IMG/VR virus record: IMGVR_UViG_3300031274_000003
Coordinates: 1 to 50,476 of that record
DNA: 50,476 nucleotides
Strand: one strand, 5' to 3'
DNA from: a virus
Shown here: positions 1 through 8,111 of the stretch, piece after piece
Layout of the letters: every line of letters begins with the position of its first letter
Position numbering within the stretch: position 1 is the first letter of the stretch
The notes under the pieces: generated by a model
The model's input: the letters and a program-made list of their open reading frames with translations, nothing else
Told to the model about the DNA's origin: nothing
Databases searched by the model: none
Translations under genes and position numbers: made by a program

Positions 1-174
1 CGCGACAGTGCTTTCTACTGCTTTTGCGGCGGATTCCAGTGCGCTGTCGTTCACGGTGACTATTGCCGGGTTTGCCGTGCAGACTGTCACTATGCCCGCG
101 GGCACTACGTCTCTGGCCGCTGCTGCGACTCAAATCAACCTCCAAATTGCGGGAGGCTATGCGCAGGTTGTGGG
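1..174. repeat. Terminal direct repeat, left copy
   Basis: This stretch repeats at 50303-50476 with a single mismatch: A at 128 against G at 50430. The substitution changes a Thr codon (ACT) to Ala (GCT) in the cement protein. Such an overlap is what a circularly permuted or circular genome gives when assembled. The mismatch points to two alleles in the sample or a read error. Confidence 0.97.
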
Positions 175-439
175 TTCTCAAATTCAGCTCGTAACTTATC
201 AGATCGGTAGCACTATGACCATCGCCGCCACAGATTCTACTACTGATATTACGTGGGATACGCCCGTAGCCGGTACCGGAGATCCGGCAATTTACGACTG
301 GAATGCGCGCGGCACTTTCCACGCTTCCACGGCGGCCACTCCAGTTGCCGGATACACAGAAGTCACTGCCTACAGTGAATGGCAGGCGGCTAAAACAGTC
401 AACGGGAGGTACTACGGCCTCCTCGAAGTGAAACTGTAA
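1..439 (+). CDS. Capsid cement/decoration protein, C-terminal part (gene continues from 49911)
   Basis: This is the C-terminal part of a gene cut by the ends of the contig. It joins in frame with the reading frame that starts at 49911, because bases 1-174 duplicate 50303-50476. The rebuilt protein is 276 residues (831 bp). The visible part is rich in Ala, Thr, Val and Ser, with beta-type alternation and no membrane segment. It lies directly before the major capsid gene (10-base gap, GGAGG at 440-444) and after the protease/scaffold gene, the usual place of a head cement or decoration protein (DUF2190/Gp24-like). The ATG at 8 is internal and is not the start. The function is inferred from position and general character. 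Confidence 0.75.
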   Translation, partial: ATVLSTAFAADSSALSFTVTIAGFAVQTVTMPAGTTSLAAAATQINLQIAGGYAQVVGSQIQLVTYQIGSTMTIAATDSTTDITWDTPVAGTGDPAIYDWNARGTFHASTAATPVAGYTEVTAYSEWQAAKTVNGRYYGLLEVKL

Positions 440-449
440 GGAGGCAACA

Positions 450-1409
450 GTGGACAACCTTTATGATATTATGATCGCTATCGGTGCTCTCCCTGCGCAC
501 GTAACACGCGCTGACGCAGGGGGATACACCAAAAATCTTTACGATCAGTTGACGGCAGTGAAGACCACCACATACGATCAGAGGTATGTGGCATTCAAGG
601 CCCGGCGCCTGATCCCTATCGCCAACGACACGTCTCCCGCGGCCGAGAAAGTCAAGTACTACAGCTGGTCTGAATTCGGTATGAGCCAGATCATCGCGAA
701 GTACTCGGATGATCTTCCGCTCGTTACTGCTCTGCGTCAGACGTTCGAGGCCGATATTGTTCCGTTCGGACAGGCCTACGAATATACCGTTCAGGATGTT
801 ATTCGTGCGGCGATGTCGGGAGAAAGTCTCTCTTCAAGAGACGCTATCGCATGCCGGACCATTTTCGAGCAGACTGTTGAGGAAGTTGCGGCAGTCGGCA
901 ATTCGAAGACCGGCTTGACGGGTCTCGCCAATCACCCGAATGTTACGATCTATGTACCTACCACGGGCACTTGGTCGACCGCTACCGGAATTCAGATGGC
1001 TTTGGACGCGATTGGGTTCATGAATGCTATCGTGATCGCCTGCAAAGAGGTGTTCATGCCGAACACGCTTGTGTTGGATATCACGAGTCATCGCTTGTTC
1101 ATGACCACGCCTGTGTCCACTACGGGTGATTCCATGAACACCGCGGCGCGGTACTTCCAGAACCACGCGGGCCAGACTGTTACAATCGAGTCGTGGAACA
1201 AGCTCCGAACGGCCGACGCCGCCGGCACCGGGCCTAGAGCGGTTATGTACCCGATGGATCGAATGGTTCTGGAGATGGAAATTCCGCTCGAATATACCGA
1301 GCTGCCGCCGCAGGCCAAGAACTTGGCGTTCATCGTCAACACGCACGGCCGTATCGGCGGCGTGAACATGTACTACCCGCCGGCAGTGGGTTACATGGAC
1401 GGTCTGTAG
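450..1409 (+). CDS. Major capsid protein (DUF2184 family)
   Basis: This 319-residue protein forms the icosahedral head shell. The stretch around residues 60-140 matches the DUF2184 type of HK97-fold major capsid protein: a SWSEFGMSQIIAKY segment, then DDLP, a YEYTVQDV segment and an EQTVEEVAAVGN-like segment. Length is typical for the family. The start is GTG at 450, chosen because GGAGG lies six bases upstream; the stop of the cement gene is 10 bases before. It follows the protease/scaffold and cement genes, the standard head order. A long antisense frame over it is a shadow. Confidence 0.92.
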   Translation: MDNLYDIMIAIGALPAHVTRADAGGYTKNLYDQLTAVKTTTYDQRYVAFKARRLIPIANDTSPAAEKVKYYSWSEFGMSQIIAKYSDDLPLVTALRQTFEADIVPFGQAYEYTVQDVIRAAMSGESLSSRDAIACRTIFEQTVEEVAAVGNSKTGLTGLANHPNVTIYVPTTGTWSTATGIQMALDAIGFMNAIVIACKEVFMPNTLVLDITSHRLFMTTPVSTTGDSMNTAARYFQNHAGQTVTIESWNKLRTADAAGTGPRAVMYPMDRMVLEMEIPLEYTELPPQAKNLAFIVNTHGRIGGVNMYYPPAVGYMDGL

Positions 1410-1439
1410 AATATGAGCCGCAGGAAAGGAGCAAAAATC

Positions 1440-1904
1440 GTGCAACTATCAATTAGCGAAAATCAAGAGAACAAAAGAGTGAAAACCTTGGTGGTGGCAA
1501 ACAAGACGAAACACGCCTTCTGTCTGCCGCCGCAGAAGGGCGATACCGATCTACTTCTCAATGGCGAAGAAGAAGGAAAATTCCTGACGCCCGGCGAGAA
1601 TACGATATCTGTGGAGCTGTGGGATCGGCTTACGAAAGGTGAAAAACCGAACAGAGGTGTCACTATCGCTCTTCGTTCTGGCAGCCTTGAAATGGTCCGG
1701 TTGGGGGAGGCGCATCCCGACAATTTGTCTTGGGCTTCCCGTCCCGAGAGTGAGTTTAGGGCGTTTCTGAGTCAGATAAAAGCAGTTGACAAGGTAGTTA
1801 CCATCAAAGAAGGCCTCGACGGTAACAAAAAATTGCTGGGTCTGTGTGAGGAGCGTATCGATCAAATTCTAGATGAAGCTTCGAAGATCACTGCCGGTGA
1901 GTAA
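1440..1904 (+). CDS. Conserved head-region protein of unknown function
   Basis: This 154-residue protein lies between the major capsid gene and the first connector gene. I chose GTG at 1440 because AGGAAAGGAG ends 8 bases before it; an in-frame ATG at 1413 has no ribosome site and would add nine residues. The first half is basic and beta-like. The C-terminal third is helical and charged (from about residue 105 on). It may be a head-completion or decoration factor, but I recognise no family. Its stop overlaps the next ATG (TAATG). Confidence 0.75.
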   Translation: MQLSISENQENKRVKTLVVANKTKHAFCLPPQKGDTDLLLNGEEEGKFLTPGENTISVELWDRLTKGEKPNRGVTIALRSGSLEMVRLGEAHPDNLSWASRPESEFRAFLSQIKAVDKVVTIKEGLDGNKKLLGLCEERIDQILDEASKITAGE

Positions 1905-2182
1905 TGGCGGTCACGGTCACAACTTTTCTGCGGGATTATCCCGAATTCAGTAACGCGTCTCCGGATTTGATCCGCAGAAAAGTTGCACTGGCCTCCAGTT
2001 TCGTAAGTGCTGCTGTTTTTGGCGATAAGCTCGACGATGCTGTAAAGCTGAGAGCCGCCCACCTGCTTTCGATATCCCCGCCTGGCGAAGAAGCCAAATC
2101 GGAGCCTGGTGAGACTTTTTACTGGATTGAATTCATGCGGTTGGTAAAAGTGGCTACCAGCGGAAAGAGCAGAGTGTCATGA
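1904..2182 (+). CDS. Head-tail connector (DUF4054-like)
   Basis: This 92-residue protein has the small helical-bundle pattern of DUF4054/gp6-type connectors: an N-terminal FLRDYPEFSNASPDLIRRK segment, then a helix around KLRAAHLLS. Such proteins form the ring under the portal that docks the tail. Length and place, directly before the neck protein, fit. Start and stop overlap the neighbours by a few bases, which suggests translational coupling. Confidence 0.75.
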   Translation: MAVTVTTFLRDYPEFSNASPDLIRRKVALASSFVSAAVFGDKLDDAVKLRAAHLLSISPPGEEAKSEPGETFYWIEFMRLVKVATSGKSRVS

Positions 2183-2622
2183 TTCTCGGCCCGGGTTGGA
2201 GATCTGTTTTTTTGCGGTTGATGCGAAAAGCTGAGATTCACGTAACGGTCGGCATTCATGCTTCTGATGCGGATAGATCGGCGGGAGATATTACCAATCC
2301 CGAAGCTGGCTACTATCAAGAGTTTGGGCGCCCCGAGCGGTCGTTTTTGCGTGAGCCTTTCGATAGAAAACGAGCCGAATACATACGAGATGCTGCACAG
2401 TGGTACGGTCAGGCGTTGAGAGGTATTAGGCCTATAGATGTTGTGCCGGAGCTTATAGGCATTAAAATAAGAGACGACATAAAAAGCAATTTAAAAGACG
2501 GTATTTCCCCGCCTTTAGCGCGGTCCACACAGAGGCAGCGCGATAAAAAGGGTCAAGGGTCTACGCCCCTGTTGGCTACGGGCCAGCTGGTGCGGGCTGT
2601 TGATTACAAAGTAAAAGAGTGA
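2179..2622 (+). CDS. Neck/tail-completion protein (HK97 gp10-like)
   Basis: This 147-residue basic protein ends in a typical signature of neck or tail-completion proteins: an SPPLARSTQRQRDKKG segment followed by TPLLATGQLVRAVDY. A GYYQEFG segment near residues 44-50 also fits the family. It overlaps the DUF4054 gene by ATGA. The expected role is to complete the neck or join head and tail. Confidence 0.7.
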   Translation: MILGPGWRSVFLRLMRKAEIHVTVGIHASDADRSAGDITNPEAGYYQEFGRPERSFLREPFDRKRAEYIRDAAQWYGQALRGIRPIDVVPELIGIKIRDDIKSNLKDGISPPLARSTQRQRDKKGQGSTPLLATGQLVRAVDYKVKE

Positions 2623-2628
2623 GGCAAC

Positions 2629-3042
2629 ATGGCAACACTATCGACTGACGCAAGAAACACTGCTTGTGACGCTGTTACGGCGCTGCTAAACGCCGGCGCC
2701 GGCGCGAACCCGCAGCTGATTATACGGACGGCAGCGCAAGCAACGCTATGCACTATAGATTTGGACAGCACAGACGCTGTCGGAGATGCTGTAGCGGGAG
2801 TTGCTACAGTGGCGGCACCGGACGGTGAAGCCAGTTGGGTCGGGTATCAAATCAACCCATCTGCCGATGGTGTGGCTGCCGACGCGGTAGTTGTTGATAA
2901 GGATGCGACCGTTGTCTATACGTTGACGGTAGGCATCACTGCGAGTGTGGATTTGCAGCTGGCTACGCTGACACTGCAAACCGCGGTTCCCATCACATTC
3001 AGCGCCGCGCCGACCATTACACAACTGGCCGCCCCTGCATGA
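2629..3042 (+). CDS. Putative structural protein of the neck region
   Basis: This 137-residue protein begins with STDARNTACDAVTALLNAG, an opening I associate with small structural proteins in phage head-tail gene blocks. The rest is Ala/Thr/Val-rich beta sequence with no transmembrane helix. A GAGGCA site precedes the ATG. It lies between the neck protein and the large terminator fusion. The exact role is unknown; decoration or fibre attachment is possible. Confidence 0.65.
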   Translation: MATLSTDARNTACDAVTALLNAGAGANPQLIIRTAAQATLCTIDLDSTDAVGDAVAGVATVAAPDGEASWVGYQINPSADGVAADAVVVDKDATVVYTLTVGITASVDLQLATLTLQTAVPITFSAAPTITQLAAPA

Positions 3043-3045
3043 TGA

Positions 3046-5586
3046 ATGGCGGATGTATTCGGCCACTTTGGCCTTGCCACAGGCAACAATGACGGAACCT
3101 CGTGGGAAGATGCTTATCAGACGCCTGCCGCGTTCACAGCAGGCCTGTCTGCGGATGATGTAGGCCTAGTTAAAAAAAATAAAGGCTACGACATGTCCGC
3201 AGTGTTTACGGTAGCCGTAAACTGCACAATACATTTTGGGTTTGCCTCCGCACTGACAGGCACAAGCTATGATATAGGCGCCAGGACGGATGTTACTAAA
3301 CTGAACGGAAATGCCGGGGCTTATAGGGCTTTAGACTTATCGGCAAATATAACCATAACCAGATTAGAAGTATATAATTATTCGTTTTCTACAGCGCCTA
3401 TAGGAAATTTCACATCCGGCGTTCTGGAATTTTCTGACTGCGTGTTTAGAAATTCTGTATCGACCGGATCGGACGATGTGTCTGGTATGAGAGTGGCTGA
3501 CCCAGCTGAGCTTACTTTAACCAACTGTCTGCTGCACGATTTAACTGGGGGTGCTTTTGGAGCGTTACGCATAGAATATGCGGCTGTAACTATCAGCGGC
3601 TGTTCTATTTACGATAATGAGGGCTCTTTCGGTGCCGGTCTTGCTATATACGCTAGCGGCAGTGAAACTATTACTATAGAAGACACGTTATTAGCTACCA
3701 ATGTAGGCGCTTTGGGGGGTGCGGTTTTTGATTTAGGATCGGACGGGCCCGTAATATTTAACCGGTGCAGGCTAATCAATAATACCGCGTCTTACGGGGC
3801 GGCTATTTATATAGATAGTGGCGGCGGCGCTATTACAATAAATAACTGCGTAATAGCAGACAATAACAGCAATTATTCGGGGGCGGTTCGCTTTGATTCA
3901 TCTTCTGGATATTTGAATATCACACAAAGCATTATCGCTAATAATGACAGCACAGATACGGTGTGCGGGGGCGTAGATACAAATCAGGACCCCTATATAG
4001 CAGATTGTATTTTATGGGGAAACACAGGAACGGCGGGTTCTGGGTCTCAATTGTTATCTGCCGACACTGCCGGCGTTGCGGAGTACTGCGATATAGAAGA
4101 TTTGGCTTCTACGGGCGTTTCCGGTATTGCCTCAGTAAGCAACTGTGTTGATGCGGACCCACTTTTTATAGGCACAGGAGATGATCCGTATAATTTCACA
4201 GGATCATCTCCTGCCTCAGTTACCGAAGGTGGATCTGTAAGCGTAACCGGCTATCAAGATTATGACATTTTAGACGCTGATCGGCCTGGTTCTGATCCTT
4301 CGATGGGCGCTTATCAAGTAGCGGCCGCGTCTACCAACCCGTGCTCAATATCAATAACAGTATCTGCACAGGAGTGGGATGCTTCTGGTAGCCAGGCGAA
4401 CGATGCGTCATTAGGTATCACAGTTGCTGCTCAGCGCTGGTTTGCTCAAGGGAGTCAAGAAAACGCAGCGGCTATAGCTATTGAAGTGGCTTCTCAAGAG
4501 TGGGCCGCCGCCGGCAGCCAAGCGAATGACGCCGCTATCGCTATAGAGATAGGCGCTCAGCAGTGGGAAGCTGTAGCGAATCAGGCAGGCACCAACGCAT
4601 GCACGATAAATATAGAAATACCGGCCCAAGAATGGACCACTGCCGGCAGCCAAGCGAATGACGCCAGTATAGCTATAGAAGTTGCTTCGGTTGAGGTATC
4701 GGCTGTAGGCGCTCAATATAACACAGCTTCTGTTGCGATAGAAGTTGCGCCGCAAGAGTGGAGCGCTGCCGGCAGCCAAGACAATCAAGCTATTTTAAGC
4801 ATAGAGGTGCCGGCTCAAGAGTGGTCGATGTACGGCAGCTCTCCCACCAATCCGTGCACTATAGCTGTACAGGTAGCGCCGCAGCTTTGGTCAGCTAGTG
4901 GCTCGCAGGCAAACAGCGCGGTTTTGAGTGCCGTTGTCGGGCCTCAAATCTGGACCGCTGCGGCCGGCGTTGTTTTACCGGAAGACGCTTTTAACCCGAC
5001 GCTAGACGTTAAAATGGACGCACTCCAACGTGCACTAGAGTGGGCTTTTGGCTGCCGTATCCGTTTCGGTAGAAGTCCAGAAGGTAACGAATATGAGCCT
5101 TACGGCAGCGTATGGGGCGATTTGGTTTTGATGTTTGCCGGCGACGCCGAAAATTGTGACGTAGAGATTAGAGATGTGGACATATCGGCCTACGATGGGG
5201 TGACGCCTCGTCAGGAAGTGGCGATAAGGCAAACTCAGTTGAGATTTCAGTTAACTCTGCGATCGCGTAGCCAAAAACCATCCAAGAGCGCGTGGGCTGC
5301 TGGTCTTACCGGCATGAGTCGCGTTAAACTGCCGTGGTTTATGGAAGAATTTTTGACTCCCTATAATTTGGCGATAGGTGAATTCAGGCAGTTGACAGAT
5401 AGCGGGTTCACTTACGATAACAGAGTCGAAGATATGGCAATATTTGAAATTTTAGTATACACTGTGATGGTAGAGTGTGACGAGGCAGCTCGGGGAACGT
5501 GGATTGAGCGAGTTGAAGTCACTTCTAATTTGGGTCTACCGTCTAGCCTAGAGTGGTCTGACGAGACCATTCCGGAAGAGGAGTAA
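3046..5586 (+). CDS. Beta-helix / 21-residue-repeat / tail terminator fusion protein
   Basis: This 846-residue protein has three parts. Residues 1 to about 425 look like a right-handed parallel beta-helix, with many N-N-C/S and I-x-N-C turns (for example TITINNCVIADNN) and a DADPLF segment typical of such folds. Residues 434 to about 640 hold nine and a half units of 21-23 residues built on a V-x-x-Q-E-W-x-A-x-G-S-Q pattern. Residues 650-846 resemble a phage neck/tail terminator (LIC_12616/gp12-like) and sit exactly where that gene belongs, just before the sheath. Terminators are normally about 160-200 residues, so the first 650 residues are an addition. No clear SD precedes the ATG at 3046; coupling to the upstream stop is likely. 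Met657 (5014) could start a stand-alone terminator but has no ribosome site. Confidence 0.8.
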   Translation: MADVFGHFGLATGNNDGTSWEDAYQTPAAFTAGLSADDVGLVKKNKGYDMSAVFTVAVNCTIHFGFASALTGTSYDIGARTDVTKLNGNAGAYRALDLSANITITRLEVYNYSFSTAPIGNFTSGVLEFSDCVFRNSVSTGSDDVSGMRVADPAELTLTNCLLHDLTGGAFGALRIEYAAVTISGCSIYDNEGSFGAGLAIYASGSETITIEDTLLATNVGALGGAVFDLGSDGPVIFNRCRLINNTASYGAAIYIDSGGGAITINNCVIADNNSNYSGAVRFDSSSGYLNITQSIIANNDSTDTVCGGVDTNQDPYIADCILWGNTGTAGSGSQLLSADTAGVAEYCDIEDLASTGVSGIASVSNCVDADPLFIGTGDDPYNFTGSSPASVTEGGSVSVTGYQDYDILDADRPGSDPSMGAYQVAAASTNPCSISITVSAQEWDASGSQANDASLGITVAAQRWFAQGSQENAAAIAIEVASQEWAAAGSQANDAAIAIEIGAQQWEAVANQAGTNACTINIEIPAQEWTTAGSQANDASIAIEVASVEVSAVGAQYNTASVAIEVAPQEWSAAGSQDNQAILSIEVPAQEWSMYGSSPTNPCTIAVQVAPQLWSASGSQANSAVLSAVVGPQIWTAAAGVVLPEDAFNPTLDVKMDALQRALEWAFGCRIRFGRSPEGNEYEPYGSVWGDLVLMFAGDAENCDVEIRDVDISAYDGVTPRQEVAIRQTQLRFQLTLRSRSQKPSKSAWAAGLTGMSRVKLPWFMEEFLTPYNLAIGEFRQLTDSGFTYDNRVEDMAIFEILVYTVMVECDEAARGTWIERVEVTSNLGLPSSLEWSDETIPEEE
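4345..4962 (+). repeat. In-frame 63-bp tandem repeats (21-residue units)
   Basis: Nine full units and one partial unit of about 63 bp code for the pattern I-x-I-E-V-x-x-Q-E-W-x-A-x-G-S-Q-x-N-x-A. Units four and eight are slightly longer and carry an N-A/P-C insertion. The units differ at many third positions, so the duplication is not recent. They join the beta-helix to the terminator domain. Confidence 0.88.
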
Positions 5587-5588
5587 TC

Positions 5589-6935
5589 ATGGGCCTGGAA
5601 TCAATTATCAGCGGCACGATAACATCCGGCACGTTGACCGGCACCGCTAAGTCATTCAAAATAGGGATGGTTTTTGGGCACCACAACGCCTATTCAGACG
5701 CCGCGCGAGTCTACACTACTGCGACAGCGTTGGACCAGTTGATAACGGACGGCATACCGGCAACAGACCCAATCTACCGTGGCGTAGCGTCCATGGTGTC
5801 GGCTCCTACCGGCAAGCCGGACAAGATTGTCGTAGGGAAGCAGAACGGTACGTTCACTCAAGCCGGAGAGATACAGGTCATCGGAACTCCCTACACCGGG
5901 CAGGTCTATTCGTTCGTGGTGCGAAACCCGTCCGGGGTGCCTACCACGATTTCCCACACCGTCACTATAGGTCAGACCACCACGGATATTGCCACGGCGC
6001 TCAATGCGCTGTTGACGGCGGTATCCGGGATAACTTCGACCTCCGCTACCGATACCATTAGTTGGGATTCTGACTCTGACAATGTTATGTGGACGTTCGA
6101 GAGCATGAATAAGCTTCAGTTTCAGTTTTTGGACACCACCCCCGCGCCTACGGATATCACTTTGGCTACAGATTTGGCGGCAGTTCGCGGCGCCAATAGG
6201 TTGTGGTACATGTTCACATGGGCAGGCCCGACGAGCGCGGCTATCAATCTGGCCAACGGAAATTGGGCTGAAAGCTATGAGCTGATGTATTTCGGTGTTT
6301 CATACAATAACAATGATGAGGATCCGGCATCAACCACTTCAGCTTCTTACTTATGTGCGGCGGCTAATTTGTTCAGAACCGCTATTTTATTCAGCGGCGA
6401 CCAGACAAAGAACTTGTCGGCGGCGGATATCGGTAAAATGCTGCCTTATGATCCGGGCAGCGCTACGTTTAACTTCAAGACAGTGGCTGTTACCGCTGAC
6501 TCGGTTAGCGGCGATGCCGAAACGGCTTTCGAACAGAACAATTGTGTGTACTACGCGGCACTAGAGGGGGGTTTCGATTGGATATTGAACACAAAAACAT
6601 CCGGAGGTGAGTGGATTGATGTTATCGTGTTCAGAGATTGGTTGTTTGCTCGTATTCGCGAAGCTGTCGCCACGCTGCTCGGAAACGCTCCAAAAATACC
6701 TTACACGCGCGGCGGCGAAGAGATGATCGCTAAAGAAATGCGGTCGGTGCTTCGTTTAGGCGTGACTAGAGGAGGTCTGGACGATACTGAAGAAGCGCCG
6801 GCCGTGACTTACCCCGAGATAGCCGATATTCTTCAAGCGGATCGTATCGACAGAATTTTGCCTGACATAGCGTTTAGCGGGCGTTTGGCCGGCGCTATCC
6901 ATGCGATTAGATTCACCGGCATTTTGCGGGTGTGA
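5589..6935 (+). CDS. Tail sheath protein (DUF3383)
   Basis: This 448-residue protein is the contractile sheath subunit, of the DUF3383 type. Seen are the N-terminal SGTITSGTLTGTAKSFKIG segment, a PDKIVVGKQ segment and an ARIREAVATLLGNAPKIPYT helix typical of the sheath C-terminal half. The ATG follows GAGGAG closely. It is followed by the tube gene, the usual sheath-tube order. Its presence makes the phage a myovirus. Confidence 0.9.
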   Translation: MGLESIISGTITSGTLTGTAKSFKIGMVFGHHNAYSDAARVYTTATALDQLITDGIPATDPIYRGVASMVSAPTGKPDKIVVGKQNGTFTQAGEIQVIGTPYTGQVYSFVVRNPSGVPTTISHTVTIGQTTTDIATALNALLTAVSGITSTSATDTISWDSDSDNVMWTFESMNKLQFQFLDTTPAPTDITLATDLAAVRGANRLWYMFTWAGPTSAAINLANGNWAESYELMYFGVSYNNNDEDPASTTSASYLCAAANLFRTAILFSGDQTKNLSAADIGKMLPYDPGSATFNFKTVAVTADSVSGDAETAFEQNNCVYYAALEGGFDWILNTKTSGGEWIDVIVFRDWLFARIREAVATLLGNAPKIPYTRGGEEMIAKEMRSVLRLGVTRGGLDDTEEAPAVTYPEIADILQADRIDRILPDIAFSGRLAGAIHAIRFTGILRV

Positions 6936-6947
6936 TAAGGAGCGGTC

Positions 6948-7391
6948 ATGTTTGAACCAAACGTAAAAGTATATAACCCCGCTGATCACGATTTTTCGTG
7001 GGGCCATATCATTATCAAGGGTTTTGCCAAAGGTACTTTCATCAAAGTAACGCCCGCGGCCGACGACACCGAAGATGAGAACGGTGTCGACGGGGAGGTC
7101 ATGGTAGCCATGACCAATGATCAGAGAGCGGATATCGAGTTTACACTCATGAAGTCCTCCGCGACAAATTTGGAGCTGTCTTTGGCGCGTAACCAAGGCG
7201 TTCAAGCCGGTCGCGTTCTGATCATGCCTATGTCACTTAGAGACGGCAATGGCAACGCTGTTTATGAGGGTGACAACACGTGGATAAAGGCGCGGCCTGA
7301 GAATGAAATAGCCTCAGGTGTCACCAGTATCAAATGGATGCTCAGGGTGGCGCATCTCAACAGCATCGAGGGCAATTTGACGCTGCCCTAA
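6948..7391 (+). CDS. Tail tube protein (DUF3277-like)
   Basis: This 147-residue protein forms the inner tail tube. An N-terminal YNPADHDFSWGHIIIKGFAKG segment and a TNDQRADIEFTLMKSS segment are typical of DUF3277-like tube proteins of small contractile phages. AAGGAG precedes the ATG. It sits between sheath and tail chaperones as expected. Confidence 0.88.
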   Translation: MFEPNVKVYNPADHDFSWGHIIIKGFAKGTFIKVTPAADDTEDENGVDGEVMVAMTNDQRADIEFTLMKSSATNLELSLARNQGVQAGRVLIMPMSLRDGNGNAVYEGDNTWIKARPENEIASGVTSIKWMLRVAHLNSIEGNLTLP

Positions 7392-7413
7392 CAGGTAATC
7401 GGAAAGGAGCAAA

Positions 7414-8028
7414 ATGATGATCACGCCTGTAAATACCGTAATAGACGGTGAAACCTATGAATTCATGCCTATGGGCGCTACAGAAGCGCGCAATTGGTTG
7501 ATGGTCCTGCAACAGACTATTGGACCTTCTGTAGCAGAGGCGTTTGCCGGTGTCAAAGGCGCCCAGATTCCCGATGAAGCGCTTGAGCTTGACCAAAACG
7601 ATCCGAAACTTTTGGTCGCCATGTTGGGACCCATTGCTGGATCTATTTCGGGCCTAATCAGTGGGTTGACCAGATCATTAAATGCCTCCATGTACGAAAA
7701 ACTGGTAGAGGCATTTTTGTCTAGGACCACAATAGAGACGCCGACCGGCGGTAAAATCTCTCTCAAAAAAGCATATCGAGAGACTGAGTTTTACAACAAG
7801 CTGGCGCTGGAGGGGCGCATACTCTTTTGGTGTCTCCGGGAGCAGTATGCCGATTTTTTCGGATATTGGGAGACGGCGCACGTCTTCCTAAGCAAAGCCA
7901 AGGAGGCGGCGGGATCTCTGTTGAAATCCCAACAAGCGTCGACTGGTGGATCTTCAGAATCGCGTCATCTGACAGATTCACAGCAGGCGTCACCGAAATT
8001 CAACGTGAATGGTCCCTTGCCGACATAG
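7414..8028 (+). CDS. Tail assembly chaperone, short form
   Basis: This 204-residue product is the short chaperone that binds the tape measure before the tube is built (like lambda gpG). AAAGGAGC precedes ATGATG. It lies between the tube and tape measure genes. After about residue 172 the sequence turns to Ser/Gln/Thr-rich low-complexity, as expected for a zero-frame tail downstream of a frameshift site. Its gene overlaps the -1 frame that codes for a conserved second chaperone segment. Confidence 0.8.
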   Translation: MMITPVNTVIDGETYEFMPMGATEARNWLMVLQQTIGPSVAEAFAGVKGAQIPDEALELDQNDPKLLVAMLGPIAGSISGLISGLTRSLNASMYEKLVEAFLSRTTIETPTGGKISLKKAYRETEFYNKLALEGRILFWCLREQYADFFGYWETAHVFLSKAKEAAGSLLKSQQASTGGSSESRHLTDSQQASPKFNVNGPLPT

Positions 8029-8111
8029 CGTCTGCCCATGTCGTTCTAGATGCTTTTGAGGCGGCAGAGGCCCGGGCTAGAGCAGAAGCGGCGAAATCGA
8101 GGAAGAGATGA
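7414..8111 (+). CDS. Tail assembly chaperone, -1 frameshift long form
   Basis: This long form is predicted to arise by -1 slippage at 7854-7860 (T TTT TTC in the zero frame). The first 149 residues are shared with the short form, then 83 residues come from the -1 frame ending at 8111, giving 232 residues. The -1 frame holds a clearly protein-like stretch (VDWWIFRIASS, then EIQREWSLADIASAHVVLDA) resembling the second tail chaperone segment (DUF6889/gpT-like). That stretch has no ATG start and no SD-served start of its own. It overlaps the tape measure start by ATGA. The frameshift is inferred, not shown. Confidence 0.72.
7854..7888 (+). promoter_or_regulatory. Programmed -1 frameshift signal
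   Basis: A slippery heptamer T-TTT-TTC (7854-7860) is in phase with the zero frame. Seven bases later comes a stem-loop: 7868-7875 pairs with 7881-7888 (eight pairs, one G-U) around a GCGCA loop. Heptamer, spacer and stem match the standard -1 frameshift layout. An AAGGAGG at 7900-7906 lies downstream and is not part of it. Confidence 0.75.

Noticed and set aside
834-1445. Long minus-strand frame over the major capsid gene.
   Set aside because: No ribosome site, unlikely composition (many Arg/His), and it mirrors a certain gene.
4411-4788. Minus-strand frame over the 21-residue repeats.
   Set aside because: It is the antisense of the repeated code and has no start signal.
4345-4962. Regular 63-bp repeats as a CRISPR array.
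   Set aside because: The units are coding, without constant repeat/variable spacer pattern.
7827-8111. Second chaperone segment as a separate gene with a TTG start at 7827 or 7866.
   Set aside because: No ribosome site is near either TTG, while a complete frameshift signal is present.
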